Shown: piece by piece, positions 1 through 5,644 of the stretch
Layout: every line of letters begins with the position of its first letter
How positions within the stretch are numbered: position 1 is the stretch's first letter
Origin: Geobacter sp.
GTDB lineage: Bacteria > Desulfobacterota > Desulfuromonadia > Geobacterales > DSM-12255
Assembly (NCBI GenBank): GCA_012026855.1
Contig: VEOV01000339.1
Coordinates: 1 to 6,518, forward strand
Direction of reading: 5' to 3'
DNA: 6,518 nt
Made by a program: the position numbers and the translations under genes
Notes under the pieces: model-generated
What the model was told of the DNA's origin: nothing
Seen by the model: the letters and a program-made list of their open reading frames with translations, nothing else
Database searches by the model: none

Positions 1-1
1 A

Positions 2-1264
2 AGCAACGTCACCTACACTGACAAGCAATACACCGCCAAAACCGGCCTCCGCTATGCCAACGACACCCTGGCAGACGGCAGCAACCAGACATCTGTCCAG
101 GCAACCGTGGGTGGCAGCTGGAAGAGCCAGAACCAGAAACTGACGCTGCGGGCCGATCGTGAGCAGTCCATCTACAAGAACAACAATATTGATTTCCCGA
201 CCAGAACCACCCTCGGCGCTGACTATCAATTGACCATGGCAACCACCATCTTCGCCCAGGAAGAGCTGATCAACGGCGCTTCCGAAAACATCAACACCAC
301 CAGCGTGGGGATGAAAACCACCCCCTGGAGCGGCGGCACACTGACAAGTTCGGTGGTCAACGACCTGAGAGAAAACAGCGAGCGCACCTTTGCCACTGTC
401 GGCCTTGCCCAGAAGTGGCAGATCAACAAACAGTGGGCAGCAGACGGCGGCCTCGACCACAGCGAAACTCTCCGCAAGCGAGCCGGCTACACGCTCAACA
501 GCAATGTCCCCCCGGTATCGGGCTCCAATGAAGACTTTACCGCTGTCTCCCTCGGAGCCAACTATACGGAGAACAAGCTCAACTGGTCGAACCGGGTTGA
601 GTACCGCACCAGTGACAGCGAAGACAAATGGGGGCTGATAACCGGTGTAGTCAATGAGCAGGGGCTCAACTGGGGCTGGACCTCAAGACTGCAGCTGTTC
701 CACTCCCAGACAAACCTTGGCACCAGCAAGAGCGACGCCGATCTGCGGCTCGGACTGGCCTACCGCCCACCGGTTACCAGGTGGATCGTGCTTGACCGCC
801 TGGATCTGATCGCAGCTGACGAAAAAACAGTATCAGGCACCAGCCACGGCAGAAGAATCGTCAATAACATCAATGCCAACTACAAGCGCGACAAAAAATT
901 CCAGATGTCGATCCAGTACGGCGCCAAGTACGTGTTCGAGCAGATAGATGCCATGGACTACAGCGGCTACACCGACCTCATCGGCCTGGAAGGACGTTAT
1001 GACGTCACCAAGAAATGGGACATTTCGGCCCGTGGCACCCTGCTGCACACCTGGGAAAGCAACCAGTACGACTCAAGCTTCGGCCCGTCAGTCGGCTACA
1101 ACATCCTGCAAAATGCCTGGATCAGCGTTGGCTACAACATCAAGGGCTATTACGACCGTGACTTCTCCATGGCAAACTGGACCACCCAGGGCCCCTATGT
1201 CCAGTTCCGCTTCAAGTTTGACCAGAACAGCATCAAGGAAGGGCTGAAGATCATCAATCAGTAA
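2..1264 (+). CDS. C-terminal outer-membrane beta-barrel of a large surface protein (5' end outside window)
   Basis: The frame is open from the first bases and ends at TAA 1262-1264, giving 420 visible residues. A GTG at 107 is possible, but the residues before it look the same in character, so I treat the gene as continuing upstream. The visible part is rich in amphipathic strands about 8-12 residues long separated by polar Asn/Asp/Ser/Gly turns, with many Trp and Tyr at strand ends, typical of an outer-membrane barrel. The last strand, GPYVQFRFKFDQ (visible residues 397-408), resembles the closing strand of barrels at the C-terminus of very large repeat-type (DUF11/SdrD-like) surface proteins that I recall from Geobacter and some betaproteobacteria. 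That family link is recollection. It is followed by a 12-residue tail instead of ending on an aromatic residue. No enzymatic motif is visible. Role is unknown: an anchor, porin or secretion barrel are all possible. The next gene starts 41 bases downstream on the same strand. Confidence 0.75.
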   Translation, partial: SNVTYTDKQYTAKTGLRYANDTLADGSNQTSVQATVGGSWKSQNQKLTLRADREQSIYKNNNIDFPTRTTLGADYQLTMATTIFAQEELINGASENINTTSVGMKTTPWSGGTLTSSVVNDLRENSERTFATVGLAQKWQINKQWAADGGLDHSETLRKRAGYTLNSNVPPVSGSNEDFTAVSLGANYTENKLNWSNRVEYRTSDSEDKWGLITGVVNEQGLNWGWTSRLQLFHSQTNLGTSKSDADLRLGLAYRPPVTRWIVLDRLDLIAADEKTVSGTSHGRRIVNNINANYKRDKKFQMSIQYGAKYVFEQIDAMDYSGYTDLIGLEGRYDVTKKWDISARGTLLHTWESNQYDSSFGPSVGYNILQNAWISVGYNIKGYYDRDFSMANWTTQGPYVQFRFKFDQNSIKEGLKIINQ

Positions 1265-1287
1265 TTCCTCGGCTGCCGACAAAAAAA

Positions 1288-1293
1288 TATGCT
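1288..1293 (+). promoter_or_regulatory. Possible -10 box upstream of the MoxR-family gene
   Basis: TATGCT lies in an A/T-rich stretch of the 41-base gap 1265-1305, just after a run of seven A (1281-1287). The hexamer 17 bases upstream (TTCCTC, 1265-1270) matches the sigma70 -35 consensus poorly. If real, transcription would begin near 1300, leaving only a few bases before the ATG at 1306. No terminator hairpin of useful length is visible in the gap, so read-through from the barrel gene is equally possible. Confidence 0.25.
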
Positions 1294-1305
1294 AAAGTTA
1301 TCCCC

Positions 1306-2247
1306 ATGAACAGCAACCATGGAGCCGAGTTCCGCCGGATAATAGCCGAACTGACAGCCAGTCACCTCCCGGGCAAGGGAAAACCGTTACGCCTTGCCCT
1401 GCTCGCCCTGCTCAGCGGCGGGCATATTCTCATCGAGGACATTCCCGGACTTGGCAAGACCACCCTGGCCCTGGCCCTGGCAAAGGCGCTCGGCCTCTCC
1501 TTCGGCCGGGTCCAGTGCACCAGCGACCTGCTCCCCTCGGACATCACCGGCCTGACCATTTTCGACCGGCACGACAACAGTTTCCGCTTTGTCAAAGGGC
1601 CGGCGTTCAACAACATCCTGCTGGTTGACGAGATCAACCGGGCCATGCCCAAAACCCAGAGCGCCCTGCTGGAGGCCATGGAAGAACACCGGATCACTGC
1701 CGACGGCGTCACCTATGACCTGCCCGAGCCGTTTCTGGTGATCGCCACCCAGAACCCGGCCGAACAGGTCGGCACCTATCCGCTCCCCGAGTCCCAGATG
1801 GACCGGTTCCTCATCAGAACCGGCATGGGCTATCCTGACGCAGAGATTGAAAAAAAAATCATCCGCTACGGCAGCATCCACGATGATATCCGCCAGATAG
1901 GCACCCTGGTGGAACAGTCAACCATCACAGCGGCCATCAAGAATGTCACGACTGCGGTCTATCTCTCCGAAAAGCTGGCTGATTACATCTACCGGATTGT
2001 CAGCGCCACCAGAAATGAGCGGGACATCATCACCGGCATATCGACACGGGGCGCAATCAACATTGCCCAGGCGGCCAAGGCAAACGCCTTCATGGAGGGG
2101 AGAGACCATGTCCTCCCGGAAGACATCAAGGAGGTTGTTGTCGCCGTCGGGGCCCACCGTCTGCTACTGCGCAGCGGCACTGATGCCATCGACAAGGAGT
2201 CGTTATTAAACGGGCTGCTGTCCACCATACCGATCCCCCTGTCATAA
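1306..2247 (+). CDS. MoxR-family AAA+ ATPase
   Basis: This 313-residue cytoplasmic ATPase has the normal length for a MoxR protein. Visible motifs in order are Walker A (PGLGKTT, residues 47-53), the family's SDLLPSDITG segment (73-82), Walker B (ILLVDEINRA, 104-113), sensor 1 (ATQNP, 147-151), the arginine-finger region (LPESQMDRF, 160-168) and sensor 2 (GISTRGA, 244-250). The region before Walker A reads PGKGKP where many MoxR proteins have GQ, a variant I recall from the type paired with DUF58/transglutaminase genes. MoxR proteins are thought to act as chaperones that mature or activate membrane or periplasmic complexes; the client here is inferred from the neighbours. The ATG at 1306 fits the family N-terminus, but no clear Shine-Dalgarno sequence precedes it (upstream bases are TTATCCCC). 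Its TAA stop coincides with the likely start of the DUF58 gene, pointing to co-translation. Confidence 0.93.
   Translation: MNSNHGAEFRRIIAELTASHLPGKGKPLRLALLALLSGGHILIEDIPGLGKTTLALALAKALGLSFGRVQCTSDLLPSDITGLTIFDRHDNSFRFVKGPAFNNILLVDEINRAMPKTQSALLEAMEEHRITADGVTYDLPEPFLVIATQNPAEQVGTYPLPESQMDRFLIRTGMGYPDAEIEKKIIRYGSIHDDIRQIGTLVEQSTITAAIKNVTTAVYLSEKLADYIYRIVSATRNERDIITGISTRGAINIAQAAKANAFMEGRDHVLPEDIKEVVVAVGAHRLLLRSGTDAIDKESLLNGLLSTIPIPLS
1463..1480 (+). repeat. Three exact tandem CCCTGG hexamers within the MoxR-family gene
   Basis: Three perfect 6-base units encode the alternating Leu-Ala stretch of the helix directly after Walker A (TLALALAK, about residues 53-60). Gain or loss of a unit would stay in frame and add or remove one Leu-Ala pair. 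It may be only codon preference at a naturally Leu/Ala-rich helix. Confidence 0.6.
2194..2200 (+). promoter_or_regulatory. Shine-Dalgarno-like AAGGAGT inside the MoxR-family gene end
   Basis: AAGGAGT lies in MoxR codons for Lys-Glu-Ser. The AAGGAG core ends five bases before an in-frame ATT (2205) in the DUF58 frame, ideal spacing for a ribosome binding site. It could serve an AUU start at 2205, or help load ribosomes for the ATA at 2244, but that is 40 bases further on. It may be a coincidence of the MoxR coding sequence. Confidence 0.3.
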
Positions 2248-3110
2248 AAGTCAACAAGGCAGGCGGACTCTACATACTGCTCACCATTCTCCTCGGTCTG
2301 GCCGCTGTCAATACCGGCAATAATCTCCTGTTTCTCATTGTCTCGGCCATGCTCGGTTTCATGGGGATCAGCGGTTTTTTCGGCCTGGGCAATCTGCAGA
2401 AAATCGAGGCTGACATTATCCTGCCGGAAGAAATCTATGCCGGCGTACCCTGCACGGCTCAACTACTGGTCAAAAATGCCAGCAGCGTTACCCCCCGCTT
2501 TATCCTCCGCTTCATCATCGGCAACTGCAGCGCCCTGCTCCCCTACCTGCCAAAACGGGACAGCGTCCGCCTGCCGATCACTCTCAGTTTCCAGAAGCGG
2601 GGTGCGACAGTGATCAAGAAAATTGCTGTCACGTCCCAGTTTCCGGTCAATTTCTTTGTCAGAAGCGCCACTGTGCATACCGATGTTGCCTTTACCGTCT
2701 TCCCCCGCCCCGAGCCTTTGCCGGCAAGGTTCAGCCCCCCTGCCGTCACGGCAGACAATACCGGACCGAACAGGATGAAGCGAGGCAGTAGCGGCGACAT
2801 GGAATCCGTCGGGCTTTACAGCGGCAGGGAACCGCTGAAACAGCTGCACTGGAAACTCTCTGCCCGCCACGACGAGCTGTTCGTCAAGGAGTTGCAGGCT
2901 GAGACGGGACTACCGGTCATGGTAAATCCTGACGAGCTGCCCGGTAATTTTGAAGAACGGCTCCGCTACGCCTGCCATCAGATCAATGTTTACGCGGCTG
3001 AAGGCAGAGCTGTCGGACTGACTGTCGGCAAGGAGATTTTTGCGCCATCGGCAAACCGGGCTGACCGGCTGCTGATGCTTGCCGCCCTGGCCTGTTATGA
3101 TCAGAATTGA
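2244..3110 (+). CDS. DUF58-domain membrane protein with apparent non-canonical start
   Basis: With the start at ATA 2244 the product is 288 residues. Two N-terminal membrane helices (about 9-24 and 28-47) flank the family-typical AVNTGNNLLFL motif (21-31). A beta-rich segment follows, and the DUF58 signature lies near residues 187-220, including LHWKLSAR and ELFVKE. The conserved N-terminus (KVNKAGGLYILLT) begins at 2247, but the frame has no ATG, GTG or TTG between its upstream stop (2181-2183) and ATG 2349. Starting at 2349 would give 253 residues and lose the first helix and part of the second. ATA 2244-2246 overlaps the MoxR TAA as ATAA, where ATGA would be the usual arrangement. An alternative is ATT 2205, with a good Shine-Dalgarno match, giving 301 residues. 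DUF58 proteins are commonly encoded beside MoxR and transglutaminase genes; their biochemical role is not settled. The 3' end overlaps the transglutaminase gene by 14 bases. Confidence 0.85.
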   Translation: MKVNKAGGLYILLTILLGLAAVNTGNNLLFLIVSAMLGFMGISGFFGLGNLQKIEADIILPEEIYAGVPCTAQLLVKNASSVTPRFILRFIIGNCSALLPYLPKRDSVRLPITLSFQKRGATVIKKIAVTSQFPVNFFVRSATVHTDVAFTVFPRPEPLPARFSPPAVTADNTGPNRMKRGSSGDMESVGLYSGREPLKQLHWKLSARHDELFVKELQAETGLPVMVNPDELPGNFEERLRYACHQINVYAAEGRAVGLTVGKEIFAPSANRADRLLMLAALACYDQN

Positions 3111-4998
3111 CACCCTGAGCCACATACTGCTCTACTGCGCCGCCATCATCGGCTATCTGCCGCTGGCCCCATATCTGCACCGGCTGCCGGCCATCGCCCT
3201 GCCGGCGGCAATACTTGCTGCGGTCATTGCCGGCAGCAAGGGACTCTTCCTCAAGGAGCGTCCGGCGCTGCTGCTTGCCACCGGACTGTTCCTCTATTAC
3301 GCCCTGCAGTTCAATCGTCATAACATCGCCATCCCGGCTGCCAACCTGCTGGCCAGCCTGCAGATCATCAGGCTGGTGGGCGAGAAATCGGCGCGCAACA
3401 TCCTGCAGAGCATCACCCTGGCACTCTTCTGCCTGGCAGCATCGACCCTCTTTGACCTGAGTCCGCGCTTTGTCATCTATCTGCTCCTGCTGCTGCTGAT
3501 CTTTACCGTCTCTCTGGTACTGCTCACTTTCCAGAGCGCCGCCCCTGGCTTCAGGCCGGACAGGCGGGAGCTGCGCAGCATAATCGCCATTGCCCTGCTG
3601 CAGCCGCTCACAGCCCTGCCACTGATTTTCGTGCTGTTCTTCATCCTCCCCCGTACCCAGCTGCCGCTCTGGAGCGGCATCTCCATGGTTGGAGGGGACA
3701 GACCGGGAATCAGCGACAGCGTGCAGCCGGGAGACAAAAGCAGCGTCAGCACCAGCGGAGCCACCCTGCTGCGCGTTGAAATGCCCAAGATCGGGGTGGA
3801 GGACCTCTACTGGCGGGCCATGGTGCTCAACACCCCCGAGGGGGGCCGCTGGGTGCGCAGGGAACCGCCCGGCTCTGCCAGCGTTTCAGCCCCGCCAGGC
3901 CGCGCCGTCAGGCAGTCAATCTATCTTGAGGCCAACAGAAACCGCTACCTGCCAGCCCTTGACCTCCCCCAGTCGATCAGCGGCACCAGGAGCGAGCCTT
4001 CAGCCGACCGGCTCTACACGCCGTCACGCTCCACAAGCGGCAGGCTAAGCTACACTGCCCTCTCCCGCACCGCTGCCGTTCTGGTGGAAAAGTCCATTAA
4101 CCGGAAGTTCTACACCACCCTGCCGGCAAATCTGCCCGATGGATTGAAACGGATTTCTGCCCAGGCGGCAACGGCCGGAACCGACCGGGAGAGGCTGCAA
4201 CTGGTTGAAGATGCTTTTCGCAAGCTCGGTCTTGCCTACTCGGCCACAGATCTCCCCACTGGCGACAGAGCACTGGAGAAATTCCTCTTTGTCACCAGGA
4301 AAGGGCACTGCGAGCTGTTTGCCACGGCATTTGTTGCGGCACTGCGGGGGGCCGGCGTCCCGGCACGGCTTGTAGGGGGTTATTTCGGCGGAGACTACAA
4401 TGAACTGGCCGGCTATTACGCCATCGCCGAGGAGCGGGCCCATCTCTGGACCGAAGTCTGGCTTGCAGGAGAGGGTTGGCTCAGGGTCGATCCGAGCCGT
4501 TTTGCCCGGAATTTCGGTGAAGCGCGTCAGCAGCGGAAATCGACCCTGCTGCACCGGCTGCAGCTGACGGCTGACACCCTCAGTTACTACTGGAACAGGG
4601 TGGTAATCACCTATGACCTGGAATCGCAATTCGAGGTTGCCAGAGCGGCGGGAGAGCGTCTGCGCGGCCTCAGGCAGGGCAGGCCTAACTATGGCCAGCT
4701 GGTCAAAGCGGGCGCAGCCATACTGCTGCTCACAGCCGGCCTCCTTTTCTGGAGACGCACCAGGCAGTCCCCTGAAGAGCGCCTGTTGACGGGGCTGGCC
4801 AGGGTATTGCGTTCCAGCTATGGGATAGACCTGTCACCGACTACCGGGCTGCACAAGACAATAGAGAACATCGACAACCCGGCGCTGCACGAGTTTGTCG
4901 CCATTTACACCGGCGCCGTTTATCGGGACAGAGCGCTGACAGCCGCAGAAGTTGCGCGGCTGAAGAGTTTACTGCAGGAATTGAGGATCAGGAAATAA
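3097..4998 (+). CDS. TgpA-like membrane transglutaminase (DUF3488 + transglutaminase core)
   Basis: This 633-residue protein has a hydrophobic N-terminal half with about six membrane segments (near 9-23, 32-46, 57-70, 104-118, 127-145 and 160-183), matching the DUF3488/TgpA N-terminal domain. An extracytoplasmic region follows with a transglutaminase core at roughly 365-470, then one more helix (about 536-552) and a C-terminal tail recalling DUF4129. The catalytic triad is visible and intact: Cys405 in KGHCELFATAF, His449 in AHLWTEVW and Asp465 in RVDPSRF. The Pseudomonas aeruginosa relative TgpA is a periplasm-facing enzyme; the substrate here is unknown. I chose ATG 3097 (MIRIDTLSH) because it matches the usual start and overlaps the DUF58 gene by 14 bases. 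A TTG at 3079 would add six residues that look like read-through of the neighbour. No Shine-Dalgarno sequence is evident, so translation is probably coupled. The TAA is one base from the ribE stop on the other strand. Confidence 0.92.
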   Translation: MIRIDTLSHILLYCAAIIGYLPLAPYLHRLPAIALPAAILAAVIAGSKGLFLKERPALLLATGLFLYYALQFNRHNIAIPAANLLASLQIIRLVGEKSARNILQSITLALFCLAASTLFDLSPRFVIYLLLLLLIFTVSLVLLTFQSAAPGFRPDRRELRSIIAIALLQPLTALPLIFVLFFILPRTQLPLWSGISMVGGDRPGISDSVQPGDKSSVSTSGATLLRVEMPKIGVEDLYWRAMVLNTPEGGRWVRREPPGSASVSAPPGRAVRQSIYLEANRNRYLPALDLPQSISGTRSEPSADRLYTPSRSTSGRLSYTALSRTAAVLVEKSINRKFYTTLPANLPDGLKRISAQAATAGTDRERLQLVEDAFRKLGLAYSATDLPTGDRALEKFLFVTRKGHCELFATAFVAALRGAGVPARLVGGYFGGDYNELAGYYAIAEERAHLWTEVWLAGEGWLRVDPSRFARNFGEARQQRKSTLLHRLQLTADTLSYYWNRVVITYDLESQFEVARAAGERLRGLRQGRPNYGQLVKAGAAILLLTAGLLFWRRTRQSPEERLLTGLARVLRSSYGIDLSPTTGLHKTIENIDNPALHEFVAIYTGAVYRDRALTAAEVARLKSLLQELRIRK

Positions 4999-4999
4999 A

Positions 5000-5644
5000 T
5001 CAGGCAAAACCGTTGTCAAGCAGGCTAGCCAGGGTCAGCCCGGTGGTCTGTGCTGAGCGCCCCTGCAGCAGCCGCTCCACATACCGGCCGATGATGTCGG
5101 TTTCGATGTTGACCTGATCGCCCGGTTTGGCCAGCTGCAGGGTTGTCATGGCCGCCGTGTGGGGGATGATGTTGACCGAGAAACCGCTGTCAGTGACGCT
5201 GTTGACCGTGAGGCTGATGCCGTCGATGGCCACCGAGCCCTTGGGGACAATGTAGCGGAGCGCAGTGGCCGGCAGGGTGAAGGTAAAGATGAAGTTGCCC
5301 GACTCTTCGCGGCAGTCGGCAACTGTGGCCGTGCAGTCGATGTGACCGGTGACCAGGTGGCCACCAAGACGGTCGGAGAGGCGCAGTGCCCGCTCCAGGT
5401 TGACCCTGTTCCCCGAGCTGAGCCTGCCGAGCCCCGAGCTGGCCAACGTCTCAGGGGAGACATCGAAGGTGAGCTGCCCGCTGCCGAACCTGACCACTGT
5501 CAGACAGACACCGTTGACAGCAATGGAATCGCCGAGGCGGATCTCATCCAGCGGCAGTTTGGTAGTGACCGAGAGGGCCGCTGAGCTGCCGCGCCGCGCC
5601 AGCCTTGCCATGCTGCCGACATCTTCAATCAGTCCTGTGAACAT
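5000..5644 (-). CDS. ribE: Riboflavin synthase, alpha subunit
   Basis: The 214-residue product has the normal length for riboflavin synthase, which converts two molecules of 6,7-dimethyl-8-ribityllumazine into riboflavin and a pyrimidinedione in the cytoplasm. The two tandem lumazine-binding domains (about 1-96 and 97-190) are clear. The first begins with MFTGLIE and contains SIAVNGVCLTV (40-50, with the conserved Cys47). The second starts near GGHLVTGHID (94-103) and contains the paralogous SVAIDGISLTVN (137-148). Both copies look intact. The ATG at 5644 is supported by the family's invariant N-terminus and a strong GGAGGG immediately upstream. The gene overlaps the end of ribD by 16 bases, so the two are surely co-transcribed and probably translationally coupled. 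It is called ribC in E. coli. ribBA or ribH does not follow: the opposing transglutaminase gene does, leaving no room for a terminator outside coding sequence. Confidence 0.97.
   Translation of the reverse strand: MFTGLIEDVGSMARLARRGSSAALSVTTKLPLDEIRLGDSIAVNGVCLTVVRFGSGQLTFDVSPETLASSGLGRLSSGNRVNLERALRLSDRLGGHLVTGHIDCTATVADCREESGNFIFTFTLPATALRYIVPKGSVAIDGISLTVNSVTDSGFSVNIIPHTAAMTTLQLAKPGDQVNIETDIIGRYVERLLQGRSAQTTGLTLASLLDNGFA

Noticed and set aside
107..1264. GTG 107 as the true start of the barrel gene
   Set aside because: The frame is open to the window edge and the preceding residues have the same strand-and-turn character, so the gene almost certainly begins upstream.
1387..1881. Minus-strand open frame of 164 codons opposite the MoxR-family gene
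   Set aside because: It is antisense to the ATPase motifs, rich in Gly/Val/Gln without any domain pattern, and without a supported start; best explained as a coding shadow.
3079..3099. TTG 3079 as the start of the transglutaminase gene
   Set aside because: The six extra residues (PPWPV region) do not fit the family N-terminus and there is no ribosome site before it; ATG 3097 gives the usual MIRIDTL start.
3481..3500. CTG-rich stretch as a microsatellite
   Set aside because: It is imperfect (CTC and ATC interrupt) and simply encodes leucines of a membrane helix.
4045..4629. Minus-strand open frame of 194 codons opposite the transglutaminase gene
   Set aside because: It lies wholly opposite the catalytic core of a clearly recognised gene, has no recognisable domain and shows low-complexity composition typical of antisense frames in GC-rich DNA.
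5022..5029. GGCTAGCC palindrome near the convergent junction as a terminator
   Set aside because: Only eight bases, with no loop and no T run on either side; it falls within ribE codons.
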